Source: Thereva unica (lineage: Eukaryota; Arthropoda; Insecta; Diptera; Therevidae). From it: 64,000 bases of DNA. The translations under genes and the position numbers were made by a program. The stretch spans positions 84,348,543 through 84,412,542 of the forward strand of contig OX465281.1 in the NCBI GenBank assembly GCA_949987705.1, read 5' to 3'. The notes below the pieces were generated by a model that searched no databases, was not told where the DNA came from, and saw nothing but the letters and a program-made list of their open reading frames with translations. Below, piece after piece: positions 1 through 11,775 of the stretch; the stretch's first letter is position 1; every line of letters begins with the position of its first letter.

Positions 1-469
1 TTTACTTAATTTAACCCAGTTTGCTCGATAACACCGATGTACCTCCTATCTCCGTGGGAGAAGAGAATGTAAAGGCATCTCCATACCCATGCCGTAAATT
101 AATGGGGAAAATTTAAACCGTATCTAATCAGAACGGAAAACAAGGAGTCATCCACACTCGCGTTCACGGGTGCTCGCGGTTGTTCACGGCGTGATTCTGG
201 AGCTGGCTTTTACGCGCTGACTCAGCTGTTAACATCCTAGGGGAAACTTTAAGAGATACTTGAAGAACTGAACGTTCAAATGAACGAAATCTAAAAAATT
301 TTTTTTAACTGCGGTCGAGTTAATTCCCTCCGCTGATAATGTCATCTTTTACTAATTCGGCGATGGCGAATTCAATAAAAATAAAACCAACCCCCTAACT
401 TTATCGTAAACTACCCCTAGGACAACCCTTATTACTAAAATTGAGTGTTCCGCATTTACTTATGAAATC

Positions 470-822
470 ACCCCGCCAATTTTTTGTGTATTATAATCCC
501 TTAGTGTAAGCTATTTTTTGAGCCCAACATGAACCGAATCGGACCTGCGGAACCCACCCCCTCAGCAACCACTAAAATAAAAAAAAAATTTAAGCCTAAA
601 ATAAGGGTTAATGAAGATGCAAATACTATATAAAACACAATTTTTAGAAAAAATTCCAACCCCCTCCGGCAACGGAAACTACCCCTGTCACGAGGGGGTG
701 GAAATCAAATTATTTAATTTCACCCCTGAACTTCATTTCACCCCGCCAATTTTTGGTGCACAAATAGCCACTACTGTAAGCTATTATTTGAGCCCAACAT
801 TACCGAATCGGACCTGCGGAGC
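470..822. repeat. Direct repeat pair, about 81 bp, spaced 270 bp
   Basis: Positions 470-550 and 740-822 carry the same block, beginning CACCCCGCCAATTTTT and ending near CGAATCGGACCTGCGGA. They are in the same orientation with small indels. This looks like a partial internal duplication inside an unidentified repeat. The rest of 1-1000 shows no convincing coding sequence. Confidence 0.7.
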
Positions 823-1002
823 AAATTTCGTGTTTTCTTACTTTCTTGGGATCGAAAAAGGGGGAAATTTTCGCTTCCCCTCTTGCAAATTAGTGCCCGA
901 GGTTTTGAGTCCCAGCGACTGTGGCTGGCTTCAAAGCAATTCTGTAGTGCATTTGAATTGTCAAAAGGAACTGTCACTTATCATGTTAAATCAAAAATAA
1001 AG

Positions 1003-1197
1003 AAGTGTGATGAAAATAAGTTCTTTATTTGGTGACTAGTAACAAGATTTTGAATAACTTCTTAAATAAATTGTTAGTTTCAATAGCTTTGTGTCATTAA
1101 TTTGAAGATCCAAGTGACTTCTAGGTTATAGTATTCTTGATTTGCAAAAAACATTCCGGAAAGTGTTTTCTTACTTTCATATTTTTATCCCACTACT
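1003..1197 (+). repeat. Dispersed repeat family A, copy 1
   Basis: About 195 bp starting AGTGTGATGAAAATAAG matches 31990-32181 in the same orientation with scattered differences. Weaker related text occurs near 3430-3660 (the stretch CTTCTTGATTTGCAA and the surrounding order). No ORF or terminal structure identifies the class. Confidence 0.75.
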
Positions 1198-2000
1198 CAA
1201 TTTTACTATCAAAAATCTTGGGATCCCGCGGGAGATAATTTGGAGTAACCGAACACTCATTATAATATCGGATCAAGTTATAGCCCACTTAGTTTAAGAA
1301 ATCCCATATCGTGCATAATCTTATCCGAGGTTTTCCCGGCAACTAGAATGCATTCTATGAAGTAGTGTTACTGTTTCAGTGTCACTATTACCAAATTGTT
1401 CATCTCTATAGCAGCTGGACCTATCCTCACACGTCGAAACCGCTTAGTTCGTGCAAATTTGAATTTTGCCTACGGTTCATCGTTCCATAAATTTACACCT
1501 GATTGCAAATGAAGGCAAGCACAACTTCAGCCTCCTAATATACCCTGACTGTAAAGAATTGCTAGAGGGTAATCGATCCAGTGAACTAAGCGTCAAAGAC
1601 CATAATTCAGTAGGCAATAATAAGGAGACCGAACATTAACGAGCGGAGTGCATTATAAAGTTATAGGCTTTGTTTTATATAAATAATTTTTTCCACATTT
1701 GATAAAATTACGGCCAAGAAACGCTTTGTTTCTCACAATGGATTATAAATCTACAGAAAAACTGGGCTGATTTCAAGCAGGGGGGATCCGTCAACTTTTC
1801 TTTTCTTTTTTTCATAAATTTTCAAATTTCAATAACGGAGTGAACGGCACCTGCACCTTCAACCATATCAGCAGAGAAACTGCTTTCTTCACTTTCCTCA
1901 TTACGAATTCAGTGCAAATATAAAAGCCCACCTTCACCCTTCTTCGCTAATGAACATCAAAATTGCCAGCGTTTCCCGACGCTACCGTTACCATGGCGCT
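1198..2000. other. Unassigned AT-rich DNA
   Basis: I see no coding exon, RNA gene or terminal repeat that I can support in this stretch. Confidence 0.4.
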
Positions 2001-2015
2001 TGGAGGCTCAGATCT

Positions 2016-2465
2016 TTAACCTCTGGAAATTCTTGGTTGAATGACTGTACTCCGAAGTTCTAGGCAGATTCTCTGCGCCGAGGTAGCAATAGAGATGAAA
2101 GAAAGAATTTCTTGTTTACAGATCACTACTGATAGTGCACGGCGAAATGCTCCCTTGGTGGCTGCAGTTTCTGCACTCCCTGGTAACAATGAAGCTCTAC
2201 TCGCCCTGGCGATTAGGATTAGGAAGCCAGCCCGATGACGCAGGGGTGGCTCCATGAGCAACAGGTGCTCTGGCCATTGTGCACGGCAAAGCAACGACGG
2301 CAGTTTTGCTGAACCGGTAACCACAGGGGACCGAAATAACAGGAAATGCGGGGACGACTTACCGATGGATGAGTTTCTGTTGTTGCAGCCTGGCGCAGGT
2401 TTGTATCCGACTAATGAGAATGCACGTAATTCGAAAAACAAACACAAAATAAAAACTTCTCGCAA
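2016..2465 (-). other. Unidentified GC-richer open patch
   Basis: A 149-codon minus-strand frame lies in a locally GC-richer stretch (about 1980-2440), with shorter overlapping plus-strand frames. The translation shows no motif I recognise and looks low in hydrophobic-core pattern. It could be a decayed transposon or exon fragment, or simply open by composition. I do not assign a function. Confidence 0.2.
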
Positions 2466-2499
2466 GAACTCAAATAATAAAACTTCACTGCAATTTTCA

Positions 2500-4600
2500 A
2501 ACTAAACTTTTCCTCTACAGTAATTGATTACTACAAAACAAACTTTAGCCACTCAAGAAGTAAACACACAAGGCACCAATCAATTAAATCATTTTTAAGT
2601 AAAACTGAACTTTTTTCAAAGGCACTTGAATTATTCAGGGAACAAACTCCACTAACGGCACTCACCATTCACCCCGCAAGAAGATTGAACTTAGACTGGA
2701 ATCCAGAAATCAACGAAGCTGCAACCAACCAACTGGCAGCTGGGATGGAACGTTGGAAGTTTAGTTTGGTTGGATGTGGAACAGAGGATAAGGCAGTGCT
2801 AGTTGCTGTGGTTATCAATTGCAACTGTTTGAGCGAGTTTATTTATTTATTTAAAACTACAAAACCAATTCTAGCTCAAACACTGACTGATTGATTTAAT
2901 AAAAAAAATCCATAAATACCTATAATTTATTTGACATAAAAATCATTTTATTTCCGTGGCCATTGGGCGTGGTTTTTTCAAATGTATAAGAGATGTCGCT
3001 CTTTTATTTGTGGAATTTATCCTTCCGCTAACTCCAATTCAAAAAGAGTTGTATTGGCATGGATACCTTCAGTTTGTTCGACGATCAAGTGAATATTTAA
3101 AGCTTAAAAATAAAATAAAATATAAATTTATCTAACGCCTAATTTTATTGTTGGGAACGGTTTGTACAGTGTACCGTGATGTAGAACGTGTTTGTGTGTG
3201 TGTGCTCAGATAAAGATGACTCTGCAGGTCGTATTTATTGCAATTGGAACCAAACCCACCGAAGCTCCCAAGTCAAAACGTGTTCACAGTATTAAAGTGC
3301 TAAATTTGCTATGTGCACAGTCTTGAATTGCAACTTTCAAACATACTTAAATTCCAAAAACAGCTACAATTAGAAAAAATTAGCTTTGTTCCAGAACTCG
3401 AATGTGGGATCCGGCGAGAGCAAGAATTCACCCAATTTGTGTTTTTTTACTTTCTCATGACAGAAAAAGCGGAGAAATTTTCACTTCTCCTCGTGCAGGA
3501 ATTAGCCGGAAGTTTTCTGTCCTGCGATTTCTTGCAAGTTGTCAATTGACAATTTTTTGTATGCATGTGGGTATCTTAAAAACTGCATACGCATAAACAA
3601 TCGACATTTATGTTATCTTCTTCTTGATTTGCAATTGCCCAAAATTCGTTTCTTTACTTTCTGGGTTTTTACAAAACTATCCCCACCATTCAAGTAAGTT
3701 TTTGCCCAACAAATTTTTGCAGGAAAAGTACTGGAACAAACCTACTGACAGCGGAACCGTTGACATTTGCTAAATCGAATGTGTCAGTTTGTTTTAAAAG
3801 TTACTTTTTCGGTAGGGAAGTGTAATTAAAGTGCTTTAATTGCAAGTAATTTTAGTTTGGTAATTATACAATAAGGTACAAAATCAGGTTAAGTCTATAT
3901 TTATTTATGGTAGTAATTGTGATGTTCATTTTTTGTTTAAAGGATGTTTTTTTAATGTGGAGTAAGAAGCAAGCACTGTGACTGTTAAAAGTCGATGTTG
4001 TATGACGATGTATGTTGACGGGTTCGTTCTTTGCATATTCTGTCCGATGAGGGTATTCTTTAAGCATTTTTGTGTGCCTGTTGGGACGAACTTCGGTATT
4101 GAACTTGATTCTACCGGTCAGGAACTGCACCTTAATGTTATCGTTTAGAACATCCAAAGTTAAGCCAGAAATAAGCACTTTCCTATAAGTATTATAAATA
4201 TTGCGGGAAGTAGGTGATAGAAGGGGAATGTTAGTTTTAGTAGTGGTGTTAGTAGTTTTAGTTTTATTATATGCGCTATTTACATTTTCACTTGGGCTAG
4301 TTCTACTCTTACAGCGTGTTTATGTGCAGGACCGAACCGGTCTATTGGACCGATCCGGTCTTCAGTTTATGTGCGCATTCGAATATAACCTCACCCTTAG
4401 CTGTGACAACGAAGTCAAAATGAAACATTTTAGCAATCTTCTAAAAACATGATTTATTTGAACAATGTGTGAAGTAATTTTGCGAGCTAACATTTCTGTA
4501 AACCAATTTTATTAAAAATGTTGCATCACATTTTCCCCATCCATTAGCGCCGTTATATTAAGCTTAGTGCACACGTCTGGAAGTGTTATATACGGATGTA
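2500..4600. other. Unassigned DNA with weak repeat similarity
   Basis: Only short chance-like frames are present. Around 3400-3660 there is weak similarity to the 830-1200 repeat block. No gene is supported. Confidence 0.4.
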
Positions 4601-4604
4601 GAAG

Positions 4605-4830
4605 CCCAGCAAACCAATCTTTAAGATAACTTAACGAATTCGTTACGGAAATTCGTATATTTTTCCCGAATTCGCAATAGAATTCTGACCAAATTCGGAA
4701 AGAAAAATATATGAAGAGGTTGACACGACATCGTTAAAGGAATTCTTTTCGAAATCGTTACGAAATTTAGTAATGATTTAGCAAAGCTTTTTACCCCTAA
4801 TAAAAGCTTCACCTTCATATAGGACATTTA
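4605..4830 (-). mobile_element. Solo right terminus of the CACTA-like element family
   Basis: Starts with CCCAGCAAACCAA at 4605. Read on the minus strand, it matches the right end of the complete element at 19717-24367 for about 225 bp, including the block around GGTTGACACGAC and the GGTAAAAAGC motif. The match ends near 4830, where RTE copy A begins, so the remainder of this copy is missing or was displaced. Confidence 0.8.
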
Positions 4831-4835
4831 CTTTA

Positions 4836-6895
4836 TTAAAGCACCACGTTTCTGACGACACAAATATTGAAGAGCTGTGGAGTAGGACAAAGGGCGCAAT
4901 ATTGACGGCTGCGGAAATGAGCATCGGTTATGTCCAAAGAAACCAGCAACACTGGATCTCGGACACAACCTGGCAAAAAATAGAACGCAGGAAAGACCTA
5001 AAAAATAACGTAAACTCTACAAGCGACCCCGAAAGACGTTACCAACTGGAACGGGAGTACTCCCAATTACACTGGGAGGTAAAGAGAAGTGTCCGGCGTG
5101 ATAAAAGGCAGCAGATAAATGAGCTCGAAGAAAAAGCGGAAAACGCGGAAAACACAGGCAACAGTAAGGTGCTGTACCAAATTACTAAACAGCTCACGGG
5201 AAAGCACTCTACTAAAAAGCATGCCGTTAAGAGTGCGGATGGAAGGCTGCTGTGCAGCGACTAGGAGCAGCTCTAAAGATGGAGAGATTACTCCTTCGCC
5301 GCCCTGAATGGTTCATTTACACAGGAACCTCAGGAAACCAGCAACAATGCACAGCCTATAAGAATCACCACTCGAGCCCCATCCAAGACGGAAATAGTAA
5401 CCGCAATTCATGCGATGGCCAATGGTAAAGCAGCTGGGAAAGATGGCATCCCGCCAGAATTGTTTAAAGCCGATTCAAGCCTCATAGCAGATGCGCTTCA
5501 GCCAATCCTGGAAATAGCATGGAACACCTGTACCTTTCCGGAGGATTGGACGGAAGGTATCATAGTCAAAATACCAAAAAAGGAGAGGCATCTGTTTACT
5601 ATGTACAGTGGGCAAAATTTTGTCCCATATATTACTATCTAGGATAAGTGAGGCAGTAGACCGAACGTTTAGGAGGCAGCAGGCCGGATTTAGGAAGGGC
5701 CGCTCATTTATTGATCATATCAACACCTTACGAATAATAGTGGAGCAGTCTACTGAATTCCGATCCCCCCTTTACCTGGCTTTCGTAGATTATGAGAAAG
5801 CGTTCGACTCGGTCAATAGGAGCTTTATATGGCAGGCACTACGGCGACGGGGACTGCCTGATAAAATAATAGAATTGATAAAAGCCCTATATAACAATTC
5901 CAAATGCAGAGTTCTCCATAATGGAAAATTATCCGACAGCTTCGAGATGAGCTCAGGAGTACGACAAGGATGCCTACTCTCGCCTTTACTATTTCTTATA
6001 GTAATAAATGACATCTTTGTCGGCGCTCTAGATAGTAGAACAGGCGGCATACGATGGGGTTTGTTAGACCGCCTTAAGGATCTCGACTACGCAGATGATA
6101 TCTGTTTGCTGGCCCACAGACATCAGGACCTCAAAAACATGATTAACAATTTGGCAACAGAAAGTAGTCCAGCAGGCTTAAGGCTAAATCCAACTAAAAC
6201 TAAAGAAATGCGGATAAATGCAAACACCATTGAACGGACTGCGCTGAATAACCGTGACGTGGAACTGGTCGATAAATTCTGCTACCTCGGTAGTATTATT
6301 ACCGAAAATGGCGGTGCAGAAGAAGATGTCAGTTCCAGAATAAATAAAGCACGAGGCGCATATGCATGCCTGTTCCGCATATGGAGATCAACGGAGATCT
6401 CAACTAACACCAAATTGCGGCTGTTCAACTCCAACGTGAAGGCAGTACTTTTGTACGGTTGCGAAACATGGAAAGACACCCAATTCATCACAGGGCGCCT
6501 ACAAGTCTTCGTCAACAGATGCCTGCGTCGTATCCTAAAAATCCGCTGGCAGGATAGAATTTCAAACGAAGAACTATGGCGCCATGCCGGCCAAGAAAGG
6601 ATAGGCGACCAAATCAGGCGAAGGAAATGGAATTGGGTTGGCCACACCTTGCGACGCGAAAACGAAAATCTAGCCAAACAGGCCCTTGACTGGAATCCGC
6701 AAGGATCCCGTCGAGTCGGAAGACCTAGGACAACATAGAGGAGAACCCTACTAGCAGAAGCCGCAACAACTGGGAGATCCTGGTCGGAGCTGAGAGCTGT
6801 CGCGCAAAACAGAGTCCGCTGGAGGGCAACTGTTTCCGCCCTATGTCCCATGAGGGATTAGAGGAGCACAATGATGATGATGATGACGATACCGA
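4836..6895 (+). pseudogene. RTE-like LINE copy A, 5'-truncated and broken
   Basis: This encodes the linker, reverse transcriptase and C-terminal region of an RTE-type non-LTR retrotransposon. Visible motifs are QAGFRKGRS near 5680, DYEKAFDSVNR near 5795, the GVRQGCLLSPLLF block near 5955 and the catalytic YADD near 6095. The C-terminal region near 6590-6720 contains GHTLRRENENLAKQ and GRPRTT. Breaks are an in-frame TAG at 5263, a deletion with frameshift at about 5590, and TAG at 6736-6738 where copy C has a Trp codon. The 3' end is an ATG-repeat tail at 6869-6885, as expected for RTE elements. The endonuclease half is absent. Confidence 0.88.
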
Positions 6896-7312
6896 CCAAA
6901 CTAAAAACTATATCGACTTCATTGAGGTGCCGAAAAAAGAATATTAACGAAGAAATGCTCTGAAAAAAATTTCATAATATTCGGTCGGGCTTTTTTTGTT
7001 TAAATAGAAAAACTTCGGCTAATTGTCAGAAAGACCTTAAATTGACAAGTTTTGCTAATATCTATTAAACTCGATGGAATGAGACCCGTTCTAAACGAAG
7101 TGATCTTTTTTGGGTTCTGCACAGCGATAGCCTTCGAACAAAATATCACTTGTCAAAATCCGACAACCTTTCAAATCGTGCAAAAATTTCGTTACCCTTT
7201 ACAAACAGCGTGAATTTTTCAAACCTTGGATTAACACTTTTTGACAGGGAATTGTTTTCTACGCGTGATACAGTTTCAGAAAATTGCGGTTCATCCCGGG
7301 ATTTCCAGTAAT
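6895..7312 (+). repeat. Dispersed repeat family B, copy 1
   Basis: About 415 bp that reappears inverted at 10300-10712, with shorter pieces at 11434-11560 and 11577-11700. Shared landmarks are TCGGTCGGGC, GAAGTGATCTTTTTTGGG and ACGCGTGATACAGTTTC. It begins directly at the RTE copy A tail. The transposon class is unknown. Confidence 0.75.
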
Positions 7313-7489
7313 TACCGCAAAATGAAGTCATTCGCTTCTCAGTTTGCGAATAGTAATAATAGCCCACTCAATACGAATTTGAACACCCGCTTTAGTGCAG
7401 GATATACGGAGGAAATGCTTGTGTTCTAACGTTCAGGAAAAACAAATTCTCTAGAAAAATCTTGTGGATTTATTACTATTATAGTTATT

Positions 7490-7668
7490 TGAACTAGCTT
7501 CTCTCGGGATTGCTTTGTCATCAGTTCTGCTACTAGCCAATTTTCCACTAGTGCTAAACGTATAACTATTTTATAAGAAGTCAGTTTATTCCATCTTCGT
7601 TCATCATACTGGGAAGTTAATCGTGTGGACCGAAGGGGTCAAACCCACATCCCAACTAGTTTATTGAT
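7490..7668 (+). repeat. Dispersed repeat family C, copy 1
   Basis: About 178 bp matching the inverted copy at 63765-63975. Both contain the block CGAAGGGGTCAAACCCACAT and end at CCAACTAGTTTAT. A partial echo of its TACTGGGAAGTTAAT segment is seen at 11880. No coding capacity is recognised. Confidence 0.75.
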
Positions 7669-9560
7669 AATTTCGGGACGGCACAATTTCACAACTCAAT
7701 AGATAAAGGAGTTTTGAAAAGATTGTATATCCAAGTGGAATCTGCTTGGACTGGTGCTCCTCTGAGGAACTAGGCAGATACGCTATCGTCGCGTGGTCTA
7801 TTCGGTATAAGCGTATCTCTCTTACTGCTTCGGGATACATCGTGGAGCTATTTCCTATCCTTTCCTGTTCTCGTTTTCTTTTTGCATTTGCTGCTCTAAT
7901 TTTATCCAATCTAATTTTCTATTCATCAAGCGACCAAGTTGTTCGAAATTTATGTATATACCCAGCAAACCACATGTAATTCATAGAACAAAGAAATGCA
8001 TTCTCCGTACATTACAAGTAAGCTATCTGAAAGTTATCAATCAGCGACTGCTTACAAGTGCCTTACAAATACATTACAAGCAATGTATTAAATTGTTAGG
8101 ATTTTGGGGATTCAAAAGCGTATTATAAAGGACCAAATACACGAGCACTCCATTCCGCCACGCTAACTAATTTTTGTTGGAGTCTTCAGTAATTAAGCTA
8201 ATAAAATCGTATCTCATTTCGGATAGCATACATACTGAAAATTATTCATTTTCTATTTTCGAGAGAGATATGAGGGTGACGGACGTCACATGGTAGAACA
8301 CATATCCAGAAATTCAGGGCATCTAAAATACAAAGTTCAACATAAAATTATAATAAATTTTGTTTTAAAAAAAGATTATTTTATTATTAAATGCATTTTT
8401 AGTCGATTAGAATCAATGCATTTCTTCCTAGGGCAATCCTAATGCTATTCAATACATTTTATTAGTTTTATGAAAGCTTTTTGCAATGCTTTTCCTACAT
8501 CTATAAAATGTATTTGTAATTTATTATTTATGCATTATACTTCTATATCAAATATATTGTTAATGCATTACAAGCAATGCATTTCATCCTAGGACATGCC
8601 TAACTCCGCCTTTCATCCGTATTACTTACAAAATGCTTTCTGTAATGAATTTCATTCATTTCTGAAATGTATTGTGAATTCATTTTGTATGCATTCATGG
8701 TTTACTGGGTATTCTTGAGAAAGGGGAATAGGTAGAAGATTTCGAGATATTAGGAGGGCCAAGTGCAAAATTATCGTTGCAGCTAGTTGGATTACTCGCA
8801 GTTTTTGTTCTGGGCTGTTGAACTCTTTCTAGTTCATCTAGAAGGGAAGTTATTTCCTCTGCCCGATCAAGGTTCGCAATTGCATCGTTTGTTTGGGTGG
8901 ATGGCTTTCTTTCGTCGACATTATTAAGTGATTCAAGGTAGGACAGCACGGTTTCCAAAAGATTAAAATGTCTTCTCAGGTCATCCTTAAGTTCCCATAT
9001 CTTGTCGTCAAGGAGAGAGAATTTTTCGAAACATTCGGTGGCTTTTGAAATTAGATGAATCATTTCGTTATTTTGGCAGCCACTATCCAGGGTGAGCTTA
9101 ATTTTTTTTAAGCTTGAGTTGATGGTGTTAAGCTCAAACTTGATGAAGTTGTATAATTCGTTGACAATACTATCGCTCTGGTAATTATCTTCTTTGGAAT
9201 CAATGGAGCCCGAAGCACATCAATATTTTGTAGTTGGGTGTTCTTTTCGGAGCTATGGGCTTTGACCTTACAAGTTTCTAAGTCTTTCTTCATATCATTA
9301 ACCACCTCAGACAAGCTAATTATATTATTATTATTAGTCTTTATTGCTAATAATACATGTGTGATGTTTATAGACTTGCAGTCTGCACAGAACAATTTAA
9401 AAGATTTTTTAAATTCGTTTAAATATCTTGCAACAGTAGGGGAAAGCCCAATACAGGATGCATGGAAATAATTATCGCAGATTTCGTTGCATGCTATTAA
9501 TTCGCCTTCGTCAGCAGAAGAATTAACGGCGCGGCACGTATCACTTTGGCACTTATACAT
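7665..9560 (-). pseudogene. PHD-finger, coiled-coil ORF1-like protein relic
   Basis: The minus strand from 9560 opens with Met and a Cys4-His-Cys3-like PHD pattern (CQSDTC, CNEICDNYFHASC, CADC) over the first 65 residues. A long coiled-coil-like stretch follows. The frame shifts near 9200: the first frame runs into 9108, while the continuation reads through 9063 to 8710 in another frame. A MITE (7961-8709) then splits it. Joining the two sides with one TA removed keeps the frame open for about 30 further codons below 7960, after which it decays. PHD-plus-coiled-coil proteins occur as ORF1 of several animal LINEs, and that is my best guess. A decayed host PHD gene is the alternative. Confidence 0.55.
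7961..8709. mobile_element. Non-autonomous DNA element (749 bp) with CCCAG termini
   Basis: The left end CCCAGCAAACCA and the right end TGGTTTACTGGG are inverted repeats flanked by TA on both sides (7959-7960 and 8710-8711). The terminus is nearly the same as that of the CACTA-like element at 19717-24367, so this is probably a MITE mobilised by that transposase. The interior has recurring motifs around GCATTACAAGCAATGC and no ORF. Confidence 0.75.
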
Positions 9561-10195
9561 GTCGAACGAATTAAATGATTACACAATTAATGTTACGCAA
9601 TTAAAATGAGTTCAAAATCCAAATGAAATTAATTAATGGCTATGGCAACCGATGAGAAATTAATGATTTATTGATTTTTAACTTATTTTTTCTTGATTTT
9701 AAAGATATTTTAGAACACACAAGAACTTTACACTGTCACTAAATCGTTATATCAAAAGGCAGGTTTAAATTAAAAGATTATGTCTATACAGGCGAAAAAC
9801 GGTAAGAGAAGCCGGACAACACGGCTGTAACGGTCGACGGTTAAACTGGAACTATTCGTACAGAATTGGAAGAGAACAGTTCATAATATAATTAAGGAAA
9901 CAACGAATGTTATTTGGGAATGTTTATATACCATCAATATATTGGCGTTCCTACCAAAGAGAAGTTACTATAAAGTACTAGACGTTTTCATCAAAGCAGT
10001 AGAATGCCACATTGTTTCGGTGCAATTGATGGGAAACATTGCAATATGTTGCATCTCCAAATAGCAGCTCCCTTACTTTTAACTACAAAAAAAAACATTT
10101 TCTTTTCTATTTCTTGCTGTGTTTGATGCTTTTATTTATCTTAACGTTGGCGCTTATGGCTCCGAATCTGACAGTAATACCTTTAGCAAATATCA
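9561..10195. other. Unassigned DNA upstream of the PHD relic
   Basis: AT-rich, with no supported gene. If the PHD frame was an ORF1, this stretch could hold its 5' leader, but no promoter motif is convincing. Confidence 0.35.
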
Positions 10196-10299
10196 CTTAA
10201 ATGCACGTAATTATAATGTTAATAGAAATAATCTTTTCAGGTGGTGTTCTTAGACGTTCTGAATACGGTAAAGATTTGATTTGCAACAAATTAGATCTT

Positions 10300-10712
10300 C
10301 TGGAAATCCCGGGATGAACTACAATTTCCTGAAACTGTATCACGCGTAGAAAACAGTTCCCCGTCAAAAAGTGCTGATCCAAGGTTTGGAAAATTCGTGA
10401 TGTTTGTAAAGGGTAACGAAATTTTTGCACGATTTTTAAAGGTTGTCGGATTTTGGCAAGTGATATTTTGTTCGAAGGCTATCGCTGTGTAGGACCCAAA
10501 AAAGATCACTTCGTTTAGAGTTTATTAGATATTAGCAAAAGTTATCTATTTAAGGTCTTTCTGACACTGAACCAAAGTTTTTCCATTTAAACAAAAAAAG
10601 GACCGACCGAATGTTATGAAATTTTTTTCAGGGCTTTTTTTCGTTAATATTCTTCCCTCGGCAACTCAAAGAAGTCGATATAGTTTTTGTTTCGCGCGGT
10701 ATCGTGCTAAGT
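10300..10712 (-). repeat. Dispersed repeat family B, inverted copy 2
   Basis: Inverted relative to 6895-7312, with the same landmark order read backward (ATCCCGGGAT near 10308, the GTGATATTTTGTTCG block near 10460, GACCGACCGAATGTTATG near 10601). A CR1-like LINE fragment starts immediately beyond it. Confidence 0.75.
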
Positions 10713-10729
10713 ACTGTCTCATCTCTACA

Positions 10730-11405
10730 AAAACCTGCACCACCCGTCCCTCTATCTCAGTGGACAAAAAGAATGTAATGGCTGACCCATCTCTTAACAT
10801 CCTAGCCGTAACCTTATCTTCAGATCTGCGATGGAATAATCACATATTCCAAATCGCCAAACAAGCTTCCCAATGCCTGGGTTTCCTCAAGAGATGAAAA
10901 TTCCTTGTTCAGCCAACTGCTCTGGCTACAATCTTCAAGTCCTTCATTCGGCCCCGGCTTGAATACAACTCGTATATTTGGGCGGGTGCCCCAAAAACCA
11001 CCTTGGCTTGGCTGGACAATGTGCATAACCGCGCCATCAAACTCATTGGCGATAGCACCCTTTCCTCCTCCATCGACCATTTAAGCCATCGCAGGAATGT
11101 AGCAGCCCTTAGCAAATTTTACCGCTATTACCATAGCGACTGTTCCACTGAAATCAGAAACACGGAACACGGCAAATTTTTTCCCGCAACACATGACTAG
11201 CCAACTCGGCTCACCCCCATACGCTACAGCCCTCCTCTTCGCGCATATTACGTTTTAGTAATTCGTTTATAAATAGAACAACTCGATTGTGGAACTCTCT
11301 TCCGCAGTCGGTGTTTCCGAACTCATATAATATCTTAGAGTTCAAACGCAAGGTTCATCGTCATCTACTCACGCACCACATGTATCTACTTGTATTTACC
11401 ACATA
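10730..11405 (+). pseudogene. CR1-like LINE 3' fragment
   Basis: Translates in pieces to the C-terminal region of the same LINE family found complete at 58-62.7 kb. HIFQIAKQASQCLGFLKR is readable near 10840 and LSHRRNVAALSKFYRYYH near 11085. It is interrupted by a stop after the first block and by a deletion after the second. It ends with a short A-run near 11405. It is flanked on both sides by pieces of repeat family B. Confidence 0.8.
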
Positions 11406-11433
11406 AAAAAAAGGTACCAAATTCACGAAAATT

Positions 11434-11700
11434 CACGTCGTTTAAACAAAAAGACGGTTCGACCGAATTTTATGAAAATCTTTTCAGATCATATTTTAGT
11501 TAATACTCTTCGAACGGCACCTCGATGTCTTTTATAGTTTGTGCGATATCGTGCAGGTACAAAAATCACTTATGTCATTTAAACCAAAAAGGCCCGACCG
11601 AATACTATAAAAATCTTTTCAAATTATATTGTCGCTAATACGTTTCGAACGGCACCTCAAGTAAGTCGATATCTTTTGTAGTTCGGGCGATATCCCACAC
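11434..11700 (+). repeat. Two tandem partial copies of repeat family B
   Basis: 11434-11560 and 11577-11700 each carry the TTTAAAC...GACCGAAT and CGAACGGCACCTC landmarks about 143 bp apart, in the orientation of the 10300-10712 copy. Confidence 0.65.
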
Positions 11701-11756
11701 CTCAACGACGTTATCTTTTTTGGTTCGCGTGAAAAAATGACCACATATGTACGTTC

Positions 11757-11775
11757 GCACACACACACACACGTA
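11757..11775. repeat. CA dinucleotide microsatellite
   Basis: A short (CA)n run directly visible in the sequence. Confidence 0.85.

Noticed and set aside
3864..4178. 104-codon minus-strand frame
   Set aside because: No motif, no splice context, and a low-complexity AT-rich composition; probably a chance opening.
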